A stretch of DNA of 64,000 nucleotides from Phascolarctobacterium sp. (GTDB lineage: Bacteria; Bacillota; Negativicutes; Acidaminococcales; Acidaminococcaceae): the NCBI GenBank assembly GCA_030540395.1, contig JAUNWI010000010.1, positions 22,829 to 86,828 on the forward strand, given 5' to 3'. The notes beneath the pieces are model-generated. The model searched no databases. It was not told where the DNA came from and saw only the letters and a list, made by a program, of their open reading frames with translations. Both the position numbers and the translations under genes were made by a program. Position 1 is the first letter of the stretch, and every line of letters begins with the position of its first letter. This document shows, piece after piece, positions 1 to 8,616 of this stretch.

Positions 1-549
1 TTTGGCAGCAACAAGCTGCTGCAGGAATTTCACGGCCAACCCCTTATACAGTATATTTTGACTGCTACCCAGGACATTTTTGTCCAACGGGTTGTGGTGA
101 CGCGCTACGAAAAAATTGCCAGGCTGTGCCAGGAGCAGCACATTCCCTATCTTTTGCACGACAAGCCCTATTTGAACGACACTGTGCGGCTGGGTATGGC
201 CTATTGCGAGTCTCCGGAGCTTTTGGGTTATGCCTTTTGCACCAGCGACCAGCCCTTTTTGCGCTGGCAAAGCGTTGCCAAGCTGTGCGCCAGCTTTGTG
301 AAGACTCCCTATGCCATTCAGCGGCTGGCTTACGGTGAGTCACCGGGCAATCCCATGCTCTTTCCTGCTGATTTGGCGGAGGAGCTGCGCAGCCTGCCCC
401 AGGACAAGGGCGGCGGCATTTTAGCAAAAAAATATCCTGAACGAGTACGCCTGGTACAGGTTCAGGATAAGTATGAGCTGTTTGATATTGATACTGTGCG
501 TGATTTGCGCCAGTGCCTTAATCTTGCGGCAGCACGATATTCAAAATAA
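1..549 (+). CDS. mocA: MocA-like molybdenum cofactor nucleotidyltransferase, 3' part (5' end outside window)
   Basis: The reading frame is open from base 1, so the N-terminus lies outside the window; the TTG at 58 is only an internal codon. The first residues read FGSNKLL followed by GQPLIQYIL, which matches the nucleotide-binding start (GxNKLL) of the NTP_transf_3/MocA family that transfers CMP or GMP to molybdopterin. The remaining 182 residues match the expected rest of a roughly 200-residue protein. It converges on a purine-type permease and sits near xdhC, yqeB and yqeC, which together form the accessory set for selenium-dependent molybdenum hydroxylases such as xanthine dehydrogenase. 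Whether it makes the cytidine or guanine form cannot be told from this part. Family confidence is good, specificity low. Confidence 0.75.
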   Translation, partial: FGSNKLLQEFHGQPLIQYILTATQDIFVQRVVVTRYEKIARLCQEQHIPYLLHDKPYLNDTVRLGMAYCESPELLGYAFCTSDQPFLRWQSVAKLCASFVKTPYAIQRLAYGESPGNPMLFPADLAEELRSLPQDKGGGILAKKYPERVRLVQVQDKYELFDIDTVRDLRQCLNLAAARYSK

Positions 550-1909
550 TAGCTACGAGAGCTGCAGGTACGATGCCGGAGCCGCCAAAGATTAATTTAA
601 TAGCTGCGGGTGCATGGGCCAAAATACCAGGGTTTGCACCCATGCCATAACCAACGCCGAGAGCAACTGCCACAATGGTCAGATTGCGCGGCGTTAATTT
701 TTCTTTGGTAATCAATTGAATGCCGCTTACTACGATGCTGGAGAACATCATCACAGCTGCGCCGCCCAATACGGATTGGGGCATGATGGAAACCAGTGCG
801 CCCAGCTTGGGAATCAAGCCGCAGAGAATCAGGAAGATGGCGCCGGTCGCCAAAGCAAAGCGGTTCACAACCTTAGTCATAGCCACGAGACCCACGTTTT
901 GGCTGAAGGAGGTGTTGGGCAGCACGCCGAAAAGTGCGGCAAAGCTGGAGCCCAAGCCGTCGCAGATAACGCCGCCGGACAGCTCCTTATCGGTTGCCTC
1001 GCGCTCAAGACCGCCCTCCATAACGCCGGAAATATCGCCCACGGTTTCTACCGCGGTAACAATAAACATGATGCATACGGGGATAATGGCACGCATATCA
1101 AAAATAATATCCACGGGCATGAATTCCGGCACGGCAAACCAGCCTGCGTTGGCCACCTTATCCCAGTTCAGCACCCAGGATTTGGTAAAGGTAACGCCCT
1201 TGGCAGTGACGCCGGTAGTGGGCAGCACCAAACCCATGATGAAGGCAGCAATATAGCCGGCGATAATGCCGAACAAAATGGAGCTGGAGCTGAAGAAGCC
1301 CTTAGTACCATGCTTAAAGCACAGGATGACGATTAAAACGAAGAGGCCCAAGCCCAGGTTTTCCATGGAGCCAAAGTCCTTAGTTTTAAAGCCGCCGCCG
1401 AAGGAATTAATGCCAACGGCAATCAAGGACAGACCGATGGATAAAACTACGGTGCCAGTAACCACGGATGGGAAGAAACGGCGCAGGGGCTTAAGGAAAA
1501 AGCCCAAAATACCTTCAAAGAAGCCGCCGATAATGGACGCACCCATAATGGCACCATAGGCCATAACACCGCTACCCATGGTAGCAACAACACTGCTGAA
1601 CACGCCGATGAAGCCGGAGCTGGTGCCCATGATGATGGGAACCTTGCCGCCGCATGGGCCGATGCCGTACAGCTGGATTAAGGTTACAATACCGGCGATA
1701 ATCATAGCATTTTACAGCAGGCTGATTTGCAAATTGACAAATTCCGTGCCGCCCATGATGCCACAGGCACCGCCAATAATCAAAAGCGGAGTCAGGTTGC
1801 CTACAAACATGGCCAAAACATGCTGCAGGCCCAGGGGAACAGCTTGGCCCAAGGGCATTTCACCCTCGAAGCTATAGGCGCCCTTGGATAAATTTACTAA
1901 TTTAGACAT
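518..1909 (-). pseudogene. NCS2 uracil/xanthine permease interrupted by an in-frame TAA
   Basis: Two open segments, 1712-1909 (65 residues) and 518-1705 (395 residues), lie in the same frame and are separated only by a TAA at 1712-1714 plus two codons. Joined they give about 463 codons, the usual length of an NCS2 (UraA/XanP/PucK-type) purine or uracil permease. The N-terminal part carries PLGLQHVLAMFVGNLTPLL, the hallmark of the family's first membrane segment; the second part carries the NCS2 central region (IGLSLIAVGIN and FGVLPNTSFSQNVGLV). The reading is LQISLL-stop-NAMIIAGIVTLIQ, where Gln (CAA) would be expected, so one C-to-T change explains it. The start at 1909 has a good RBS (GGGAGGG). 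Purine transport fits the neighbouring molybdenum-hydroxylase genes. It may be a true pseudogene, a strain polymorphism or a sequencing error. The final bases overlap the convergent mocA-like gene. Confidence 0.85.
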
Positions 1910-1942
1910 AGATACACCCTCCCAAAGGAATTTAACAGCAAT

Positions 1943-1971
1943 ATTTTATCGCATTTGACCTAGCTGTGTAA
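1943..1971 (-). promoter_or_regulatory. Candidate sigma-A promoter of the NCS2 permease
   Basis: On the minus strand TTACAC (-35), a 17-bp spacer and TAAAAT (-10) lie about 35-60 bases upstream of the permease start. The -35 match is only moderate. Confidence 0.45.
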
Positions 1972-1997
1972 AGCTTTGAGGGAGAAAAATTTGCTGG

Positions 1998-2951
1998 TCA
2001 AGATCTACGGGAACGTACCCTGATGAGCTGGGCCGCAATGGAAACGGCGATTTCGGCCGGGGTTTCGCTACCAATATCTAAGCCGATGGGTGTGGTAATG
2101 CGGTCCAAATCCTGCTTGCTATAGCCCTCAGCAAGCAGTGCTTCTTGGGCAAGCTTGGCCTTGGTTCTGCTGCCCATGATGCCAATATAGGGCACGCTGG
2201 TCTTGAGCAAAAAGCGCTCGCAGTTGGCATCATGGATGTGGCCCCGGGTCATTACCACGGCGTAATCCTTGAAGGTTGGTCGGCAAGCTGCTTCCAGCTG
2301 GGTATAATCCACCTGCATTACCCTGTGAGCTTCGGGAAATACAGCCGGGTCGGCAAATTCCTCGCGGTCATCGAAAACCTCGCAGGTAAAGCCCACATGG
2401 CAGAGCAAGGGCACCAATTCGCGGGCTACATGGCCTGCGCCAAAGATGAAAACCTTGCCATCGTAGTTATACTGCTGAGCAAAGTATTCCCTGCCGTCCT
2501 GCTCAAAAATGCCTTGATGCTTTTTCAAGGGCAAGTATTCCTGGACTAGGATTTCGCCTTCGCCCAGGGGCAAAAGCAGCCACCAGGGGCAGTCACCGGC
2601 CAGCTGATAAAGGATGTATTCAACTAAAATTTCCGTGGCTTTGTTAGCAGGCAGGTAGCAAAACTGTAGGCCGCAGTAGCCGCCGCAGGCCATGCCAGCG
2701 GCGGGCGTTAAGTCGAAGCGTTTTTGATAGCTCTTGCACTGGCCTTCAGCGAGCTTATTTTGTGCTTCCTGCACAGCTGCGTACTCCATGGCGCCGCCAC
2801 CTACGGTGCCGGCGACCCAGCCCCGCTCATTGACGAGCATGTACGCCCCGCTGCTGCGGGGCGTGGAGCCTTCGCTCTCGATGAGGGCAACGAGGTAACA
2901 ATCGTTACCCTGCAAGGTTTGTTCTTTTAATTTCTCCATCAAATCTTTCAT
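1998..2951 (-). CDS. xdhC: XdhC/CoxI-family molybdenum hydroxylase maturation protein
   Basis: XdhC-type proteins bind molybdenum cofactor and help sulfurate and insert it into xanthine dehydrogenase-type enzymes. The N-terminal XdhC/CoxI domain carries GSTPRSSGAYM and VAGTVGGGAMEY (roughly residues 25-60). The C-terminal half has a Rossmann glycine motif, VFIFGAGHVARELVPLL, and TRGHIHDANCERFLL before the conserved YIGIMGSRTK. I chose the ATG at 2951 (MKDLMEKLKEQ) over the more upstream start at 2990 because it has AAGGGG about nine bases upstream; this gives 317 residues. It lies between the permease and yqeB, consistent with a role in a selenium-dependent hydroxylase system. A structural enzyme is not in the window, so the client is unknown. 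Confidence 0.88.
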   Translation of the reverse strand: MKDLMEKLKEQTLQGNDCYLVALIESEGSTPRSSGAYMLVNERGWVAGTVGGGAMEYAAVQEAQNKLAEGQCKSYQKRFDLTPAAGMACGGYCGLQFCYLPANKATEILVEYILYQLAGDCPWWLLLPLGEGEILVQEYLPLKKHQGIFEQDGREYFAQQYNYDGKVFIFGAGHVARELVPLLCHVGFTCEVFDDREEFADPAVFPEAHRVMQVDYTQLEAACRPTFKDYAVVMTRGHIHDANCERFLLKTSVPYIGIMGSRTKAKLAQEALLAEGYSKQDLDRITTPIGLDIGSETPAEIAVSIAAQLIRVRSRRS

Positions 2952-2999
2952 AATTAAACCCCTTTGTAATACACTATAATAATTAGTCAATTGTTAATC

Positions 3000-3240
3000 A
3001 GCAAGCTCTTAGAGAAGCTCCCCTTTCTCCGCTACAGTTAATTAGGCGAGAGCCTCCCCTTGGGGGGAGGTGGCAGTCGCGCGGTATACTTGGCTCGGAC
3101 TGCTTTTTGAATGCGACTGACGAAGAGGGGATACTGCAAACCCCGAAGAATCTACAATCCCCTCTCAGCCGCATTTTGGCTAGAATATAGCTAAGGTTCG
3201 GAGGCGGCAGCTCCCCCCTAGGGGAGCCTTTCTTTAAGCT
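3000..3240. repeat. Intergenic GC-rich palindromic repeat block (copy A)
   Basis: The gap 2952-3303 holds no gene. It contains GCCTCCCCTTGGGGGGAGG near 3050-3070, CCCCTCTCAGCCGCAT near 3161-3176 and AGCTCCCCCCTAGGGGAGCC near 3210-3230. The last two elements recur at 9955-10042 and 49909-49995, so this is a composite member of a dispersed repeat family. Confidence 0.7.
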
Positions 3241-3303
3241 TTACTGTTTCATATAAACCTATACATTGCAATAATCACAGCTCACCTGCTGCTTATTTAT
3301 TAC

Positions 3304-4122
3304 TCAATTTCCTCTATTCGCATATTCACAAACCAGCTCCAACACACTGCCTGCTATACAACGCGCTTTGTCAGAGATGGTGAAGCAGTTGGCCAGCTCC
3401 TCCTGTCGAGGGTCGATATCCGCAATCTTAAAGCCCTTGCTCACCGCGAACCCCTCACGAATCATCCCACGGATGATTCCCGTGAGGGTGGCGCACACCG
3501 GCACCACTTCGCCCTGCTCCGTGGTGATGGTGGCAATGAGCTGCCCCTGCTCCACCACGCTGCCAATGTCCTGCACGATGTGCAGGCTGCCGGCAGCGGG
3601 AGCGTGGAGCACGCGCTCCTTGCCGTAGCCAGCAATCACGCCGGGGATACCGCTGTTGGGCGCCGCGCTGCCTGTGCGAATAATGCGCCCCAGATTGTGC
3701 CCCCGCTTGGTCTCCACCACCGCGTGCACGTCCGTGCCCGCGGTGAAGCCCGGTCCCAAGGCTATGGTAAGCGGCGCCATGTCCATGTGGGTGCCCAAAT
3801 TCTTTTTGGCGATTATGGCGTCAATGACGATGTCCGGCTGCAAAATAGCAACGCACTTTGCTGCTTCGTCCACCATAACCGGCACCTGACCGGCTTGCCA
3901 CACAGCCACAGCTCCGCTGAGGCTGTGAATCAAAACGCCGGTCATGCCTTCAACGGTAGTGCTGCCGGCGTACACCGCCTCACATAGCGCCACCTGCCGC
4001 CGAATGGCGGCAGGCTGGGCGCATTCTAACACTAAGGGCGTGAACCCTGCTCGCCACAGGCGATGAATCACGCCCGTGGCTAAATCGCCACCACCACGCA
4101 CTACAATTCGTAAATTTTTCAT
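3304..4122 (-). CDS. yqeB: Selenium-dependent molybdenum hydroxylase accessory protein YqeB
   Basis: This 272-residue protein begins with RIVVRGGGDLATGVIHRLW, the nucleotide-binding-like N-terminus typical of the YqeB (EF2563) family. That family is found almost only beside selenium-dependent molybdenum hydroxylases together with YqeC, selD, MocA and XdhC. Its biochemical role is not settled; it is thought to take part in making or inserting the labile selenium-containing cofactor. The start ATG overlaps the yqeC stop by four bases, so the two are translationally coupled. Length matches the family. The assignment rests on the glycine-rich start and on the neighbourhood. Confidence 0.85.
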   Translation of the reverse strand: MKNLRIVVRGGGDLATGVIHRLWRAGFTPLVLECAQPAAIRRQVALCEAVYAGSTTVEGMTGVLIHSLSGAVAVWQAGQVPVMVDEAAKCVAILQPDIVIDAIIAKKNLGTHMDMAPLTIALGPGFTAGTDVHAVVETKRGHNLGRIIRTGSAAPNSGIPGVIAGYGKERVLHAPAAGSLHIVQDIGSVVEQGQLIATITTEQGEVVPVCATLTGIIRGMIREGFAVSKGFKIADIDPRQEELANCFTISDKARCIAGSVLELVCEYANRGN

Positions 4123-4835
4123 ACACCTTTACCTCGCAACCAAATTCGCTCCCTGGTAATCCCCCGCTCCACTAAAAGGCCCACTAAATGTTCCGCATTA
4201 GCAGGCTCTACCAGCTCGCATTTATTTATAGCAATATAATAATCCCTTGTGCCCACAGCCTTGCGACTGCCTTGCTCACTTGTAAGAATGTCGGCTACTT
4301 TAACTTCATCAATGAGTAAATTACAGCTTGAAGCAAATATTTCCCGCCCCAGCTGCCAGCGAAAGCAACCTTCCTCCAAGGATTTACCCAAAGCATCCAA
4401 GCCGACCACCCCAATGACAATATCACATTCTGGCAATAACACCGGCTCGTGCTCTGCTGGTAGCTTGCAGGGCATTTGCTTAGCCCCATCGGCTTCAATT
4501 ATCGCCACGTCGCAAAGTCTCAATACAGCCTGCAACAAATCTGCTGCAGGTGCTATTAGCTTGCCTGTTCCCTGCTCCAAGGTGCCAATCACAGCATAGC
4601 TGCCACCTTGCCACAGGTCTTGCACTGCTTCCATACTGGGGGCATAAACCTCACTAGCCAGGCCATCCGAGCAAGGTAACCAAATATGGGTGGTGGTCAA
4701 GGCCACAACTCTTTTGCCTGCTTGAGCATAATGAGCCGCCAGCTCATACATTATGGTGGTTTTGCCGCCACCGCCCACCAGGGAAATAATATGCTTTTGC
4801 TCATCTATTAAAAAATGCCAAGGACACTGGAACAT
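4119..4835 (-). CDS. yqeC: Selenium-dependent hydroxylase accessory protein YqeC (P-loop)
   Basis: A 238-residue P-loop protein: the Walker A-like stretch ISLVGGGGKTTIMYEL lies at residues 17-32, followed by ALTTTHIW and, later, VAIIEADGAKQMPCKLPAEHEPVL, a pattern typical of YqeC. The family is a marker for selenium-dependent molybdenum hydroxylases and presumably uses nucleotide during cofactor maturation; the exact reaction is not known. The ATG at 4835 has an AGGAGG RBS, and the gene is first in the yqeC-yqeB pair with a four-base overlap. A well-formed promoter lies just upstream. Confidence 0.85.
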   Translation of the reverse strand: MFQCPWHFLIDEQKHIISLVGGGGKTTIMYELAAHYAQAGKRVVALTTTHIWLPCSDGLASEVYAPSMEAVQDLWQGGSYAVIGTLEQGTGKLIAPAADLLQAVLRLCDVAIIEADGAKQMPCKLPAEHEPVLLPECDIVIGVVGLDALGKSLEEGCFRWQLGREIFASSCNLLIDEVKVADILTSEQGSRKAVGTRDYYIAINKCELVEPANAEHLVGLLVERGITRERIWLRGKGV

Positions 4836-4869
4836 GCTCCGTCCTCCTACTTAGATTCTACTCAAGGCT

Positions 4870-4898
4870 ATTATATCAAATATTTTCTAAGCTCTCAA
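4870..4898 (-). promoter_or_regulatory. Sigma-A promoter of yqeC-yqeB
   Basis: On the minus strand TTGAGA, a 17-bp spacer and TATAAT lie about 35-60 bases upstream of the yqeC start. Five of six -35 bases and all six -10 bases match the housekeeping consensus. Confidence 0.7.
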
Positions 4899-4944
4899 TT
4901 TGTGACTAACCAGTCAGTTGATGTATTAAAAATACTAATATATA

Positions 4945-4980
4945 AATTAAAATAACCCGGCTCAAAAATGAACCGGGTTA
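4945..4980 (-). terminator. Intrinsic terminator after ompH-1
   Basis: On the minus strand a stem TAACCCGG/CCGGGTTA (4953-4980) is followed by a T-rich run. It lies 13 bases after the stop of the OmpH-like gene. Confidence 0.8.
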
Positions 4981-4992
4981 GGAATAATTAAC

Positions 4993-5424
4993 TTATTTTT
5001 TGGCACCGCTTAATTTAGCCATAACTTCATCGGTCAAATCCATGCCACCGAAAACCATAGCACTGGCGTCAACTACGTTAGCAATACCGTGAGCTTTAGC
5101 AACCTCGCCAATAGCCTTGCGGATGGCTGCACGAATGGGATTCAAAAGAGAAGCTTCTTTTTTGTCTACTTGCTCGGTCAGCTTTTGGCCCAGCTCCTGC
5201 TTGCCCTTGTCGTCCAGATTAGGAGCCTTAGCTTCGAATTCTTGTTGTGCCTTTTGGCGTTCCAGCTTCAGCACGCTCATGGTTGCCTGCATATCAGGAT
5301 GGTTGCGGAACACGCGCTCCACGTTAACGTAACCCACCAGATTGCTTTCGGCAGCAAAGGCAGAGCCCATGCAGCCCAAAGCCAGCACCAAAGTCATGAT
5401 CAGAGTCAATAAATATTTTCTCAT
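4993..5424 (-). CDS. ompH: OmpH/Skp-family periplasmic chaperone, paralogue 1
   Basis: A 143-residue precursor with a signal peptide (MRKYLLTLIMTLVLALGC, cleavage likely after SAFA) followed by VGYVNVERVFRNHP, the usual start of an OmpH/Skp protein. A charged, Lys/Glu/Gln-rich helical stretch forms the coiled-coil tentacle, and the C-terminus holds the short strand pattern IANVVDASAMVFGG. Skp holds unfolded outer-membrane proteins in the periplasm, so the gene points to a diderm envelope. It stands alone, with a terminator directly behind it. A close paralogue lies at 61681-62112; the two share length, signal peptide and the closing DLT/DVVK-type tail. Confidence 0.85.
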   Translation of the reverse strand: MRKYLLTLIMTLVLALGCMGSAFAAESNLVGYVNVERVFRNHPDMQATMSVLKLERQKAQQEFEAKAPNLDDKGKQELGQKLTEQVDKKEASLLNPIRAAIRKAIGEVAKAHGIANVVDASAMVFGGMDLTDEVMAKLSGAKK

Positions 5425-5535
5425 TATGGTAACCTCGTTTCATTAAATTTATTCACTACATCTTATAATAACGTATTTGCAGGCAAAAAGCAATTACCGA
5501 AGGAGCTTCTTGGCAATTTTTCTTAAGCTTACACA

Positions 5536-5567
5536 AAAGTCCTGCTCTGGAGCCTCCAAAGCAGGAC
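5536..5567 (-). terminator. Intrinsic terminator after fabK
   Basis: The stem GTCCTGCT/AGCAGGAC (5540-5567) with a 12-base loop is followed on the minus strand by TTTTGTG. It begins ten bases after the fabK stop. Confidence 0.75.
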
Positions 5568-5576
5568 CATGCTTAC

Positions 5577-6521
5577 TTAAAATTCGATATTCTTTACGCG
5601 CTCAATGGCTTCTTTGGCTTCGGCAATAATACGCTCCATGACATCCTTACAGGGCAGAATATCGTTGAGCACATTAAGGCTTTGACCAACCATGACGGTG
5701 CCTTTTTCTGTATCTCCCTCCAAAATACCGCGGCGGTTGGTGCCGGTACCCATAGCCATGAGCTCTTCATTGGGTGCGCCAGCGATTTCCTTGGCGGTGT
5801 AGGCATCGGTAAAGGAGTTTGCCAGGCAGCGTACACCCAAATTGCGGCTATAGCCTGTTGCTACACTGTCGGTATCAGTAGCCATGATAATAGCTTCTTT
5901 AGCAGCGGGATGAGCGGGGCATTCGGTGGTCAAAAGGAAACGACTGCCCATTTGCACGCCATCTGCACCCATGAGTAAAGCTGCAGCCAAGGCTCGACCA
6001 TCGCTGATGCCACCGGCAACCAGAACAGGAATCTTTTTCACATTGGGCAACACATTTTCCATCAGAGCCATGGTGGTTTGCTTGCCGATGTGACCGCCGG
6101 CCTCCATGCCCTCTACAACCATAGCATCAGCACCAGCGGCTTCAATACGCTTTGCCAGCTTAACATTGGGCACTACCGGGATAACCTTGATACCGGCAGC
6201 GTGAAATTTTTCAATATGGGGCACGGGATTGCCTGCACCCAAGGTAACAAAGGCAACCTTTTCTTCGCAGAGCATGTCGATGATTTCTCCAATGTTGGGA
6301 GCCATGAGCATTACGTTTACGCCAAAGGGCTTATCAGTAAGCTCCTTAGCCTTGCGCACCTCTTCACGGGTCCATTCCACAGTGCGACCGCCACTGCCAA
6401 TAATACCGGCGCCACCAGCGTTGGAAACAGCAGCAGCCAAAACTGCATCGCTGGTCCAAGCCATGCCTCCTTGAATAACAGGATATTTAATACCTAATAA
6501 TTGGGTTAATCTAGTTTGCAT
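5577..6521 (-). CDS. fabK: Enoyl-ACP reductase II (FabK-like, FMN-dependent)
   Basis: A 314-residue TIM-barrel flavoprotein of the FabK/nitronate monooxygenase group. It starts QTRLTQLLGIKYPVIQGGMA, has AVSNAGGAGIIGSGG and later VVEGMEAGGHIG and VLVAGGISDGRALAAALLMG, which are the FMN-binding loops of the fold. FabK reduces the double bond of enoyl-ACP in the last step of fatty acid elongation and is common in Firmicutes lacking FabI. I chose the ATG at 6521 over 6545 because AGGAGG lies seven bases upstream. It is monocistronic here and not beside other fab genes, so a nitronate monooxygenase remains possible, but length and motifs favour FabK. Confidence 0.8.
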   Translation of the reverse strand: MQTRLTQLLGIKYPVIQGGMAWTSDAVLAAAVSNAGGAGIIGSGGRTVEWTREEVRKAKELTDKPFGVNVMLMAPNIGEIIDMLCEEKVAFVTLGAGNPVPHIEKFHAAGIKVIPVVPNVKLAKRIEAAGADAMVVEGMEAGGHIGKQTTMALMENVLPNVKKIPVLVAGGISDGRALAAALLMGADGVQMGSRFLLTTECPAHPAAKEAIIMATDTDSVATGYSRNLGVRCLANSFTDAYTAKEIAGAPNEELMAMGTGTNRRGILEGDTEKGTVMVGQSLNVLNDILPCKDVMERIIAEAKEAIERVKNIEF

Positions 6522-6691
6522 AGTAAAACCTCCTGGGCTCGACAAAATCTATCCCTATTATTATAACCTACTATTGTCCTTTATACAGTGAAATCTTTTC
6601 GAACTTTGCTCCGAAAAGTGTAAGCATTGTAACTAAAAACAGGCGTATAAGCAATGCTTTTCTGATTTTGCCTGATTTTTGTCCTTAATAT

Positions 6692-6720
6692 TTGACTTTT
6701 GCCTTCAAAAAATGTAAAAT
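6692..6720 (+). promoter_or_regulatory. Sigma-A promoter of ilvD
   Basis: TTGACT, a 17-bp spacer and TAAAAT, with the -10 ending 76 bases before the ilvD start. No T-box or leader hairpin is obvious in the short 5' UTR. Confidence 0.75.
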
Positions 6721-6796
6721 TTTTTAGTACCCTTTAGTGGTCAAGCTATGTCTGTAACGACATGATTTATTTTATTAGGGAAAGAGGTCTGAAAAT

Positions 6797-8473
6797 ATGC
6801 GCAGTATAGAAGTAAAAAAAGGTTCCACCCGCGCAGCCCATCGCTCTCTGTTTTACGCAATGGGTTATACTGAAGAAGAATTGCAAAAACCCTTAATCGG
6901 CATTTGCTGTGCCGCTAACGAAATCATCCCCGGTCATATGCACCTGGACACCATTGCTCAAGCAGCTAAATATGGTGTTTTGGAAGCCGGCGGTACCCCC
7001 ATCGAGTTCCCTGCCATTGGTATTTGCGATGGTATTGCTATGGGTCACGATGGCATGAAATACCCTCTGGCCAGCCGTGAGCTGGTTGCTGACTCCATTG
7101 AAGCTGTGGCCAATGGTCATGCCTTTGATGGCTTGATTTTGATTCCCAACTGCGACAAGATTGTTCCCGGCATGCTCATGGCAGCTGCTCGCCTGAACAT
7201 TCCTGCCGTAGTAGTAAGCGGTGGCCCCATGCTACCCGGTCGTCTCCACGGCAAGGATATCAGTGTATCCACTGTTTTCGAAGCTGCTGGTCGTTTTGAA
7301 TCCGGCCAAATCGACGCTTGCCAATTAAGCGAAATCGAGCATTGCGCTTGCCCCGGCTGCGGCTCCTGCTCCGGTCTGTTCACTGCTAACACCATGAACT
7401 GCCTGACCGAGGTTCTCGGCATGGGTCTGCCCGGCAATGGCACCATCCCTGCTGCTTATAATGGCAAACGTATTGCCCTGGCTAAGCATGCTGGTATGGC
7501 TGTTATGAAGCTGGTTGCCGAAAACAAATGCCCCCGTGATATCATGACCATGGAAGCCTTCAAGAACGCTATCACCGTGGATATGGCTATCGGCGGCTCC
7601 TCCAACACTGCTCTGCATCTGCCCGCTATCGCTCACGAAGCTGGCCTGCAGCTGCCCCTGGAGCTCTTTGACGAAATTTCCAAGCACACTCCGTACCTGA
7701 CCAAGCTGTCCCCCGGCGGCAGCCACCACATTATCGATTTGAACGAAGCTGGCGGCATCCCTGCTGTTATGCATGAATTGGATCGTTTGAACATCATCAA
7801 CAAGGATTGCGCTACTGTTAGCGGCAAGACTATTGGCGAAATTATTGAGCATGCTGAAATTCAACGTCCGGATGTTATTCACAGCATTGAAAACCCCTAC
7901 AACAAGACCGGCGGTATCGCTGTTTTGAAGGGCAATATTGCTCCCGAATGCTCCGTTGTTAAAGAATCTGCTGTTGACCCCACCATGAAGGTATTCAGTG
8001 GCCCGGCAAAGGTTTACAACTCCGAGGACGAAGCTATTGCGGCTATCTGCGGCAAGGAAGTGCAATCCGGTGACGTTGTTGTTATCCGCTACGAGGGTCC
8101 TAAAGGTGGCCCCGGCATGCGCGAAATGCTGAACCCCACCTCCGTATTGGCTGGCATGGGTCATGACAAGGACGTTGCCCTCCTCACTGATGGTCGCTTC
8201 TCCGGCGCAACCCGCGGTGCTTGCATTGGCCACATCTCCCCGGAAGCTCGCGAAGGCGGCAATATCGCTTTGATTGAAAATGGCGATATTATCGAAATCG
8301 ATATTCCGAACCGCACTCTGAACGTGAAGCTGACCGATGAAGAGCTGGCTGAGCGTCGTGCTAAATGGGTATGCCCTGAGCCGAAGGTAAAATCCGGTTA
8401 CTTGGCTCGCTATGCAGCTCTGGTTTCCTCCGCTGCTACCGGCGCTGTGCTGAAGGTTCCCGGCCAAGACTAA
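6797..8473 (+). CDS. ilvD: Dihydroxy-acid dehydratase
   Basis: A full-length (558 residues) IlvD, the Fe-S enzyme that dehydrates 2,3-dihydroxy acids to 2-keto acids in valine, leucine and isoleucine synthesis. Cluster-binding cysteines are visible in [13 protein letters not shown] (about residue 118) and [20 protein letters not shown] (about 185-205). The C-terminal half holds [14 protein letters not shown] and [23 protein letters not shown], both family signatures. AAGAGG precedes the ATG. It has its own promoter and terminator and no other ilv genes next to it, so it forms a single-gene unit between two minus-strand genes. Confidence 0.97.
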   Translation: MRSIEVKKGSTRAAHRSLFYAMGYTEEELQKPLIGICCAANEIIPGHMHLDTIAQAAKYGVLEAGGTPIEFPAIGICDGIAMGHDGMKYPLASRELVADSIEAVANGHAFDGLILIPNCDKIVPGMLMAAARLNIPAVVVSGGPMLPGRLHGKDISVSTVFEAAGRFESGQIDACQLSEIEHCACPGCGSCSGLFTANTMNCLTEVLGMGLPGNGTIPAAYNGKRIALAKHAGMAVMKLVAENKCPRDIMTMEAFKNAITVDMAIGGSSNTALHLPAIAHEAGLQLPLELFDEISKHTPYLTKLSPGGSHHIIDLNEAGGIPAVMHELDRLNIINKDCATVSGKTIGEIIEHAEIQRPDVIHSIENPYNKTGGIAVLKGNIAPECSVVKESAVDPTMKVFSGPAKVYNSEDEAIAAICGKEVQSGDVVVIRYEGPKGGPGMREMLNPTSVLAGMGHDKDVALLTDGRFSGATRGACIGHISPEAREGGNIALIENGDIIEIDIPNRTLNVKLTDEELAERRAKWVCPEPKVKSGYLARYAALVSSAATGAVLKVPGQD

Positions 8474-8553
8474 CGAGAACAATTGTTTCGAGTAACGTTT
8501 CGTTACAGGAGCATAGCCTCACGCTCTCTAAATTTTGCGTGTAAATAAAATTA

Positions 8554-8587
8554 AGCAGTCACCCGCTTATGGGTGGCTGCTTTTTTT
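8554..8587 (+). terminator. Intrinsic terminator after ilvD
   Basis: The stem AGCAGTCACCC/GGGTGGCTGCT is followed by seven T. It separates ilvD from the convergent rarA. Confidence 0.9.
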
Positions 8588-8616
8588 AGTGGGAAATATT
8601 CGGTTTTTGTTAAGCT

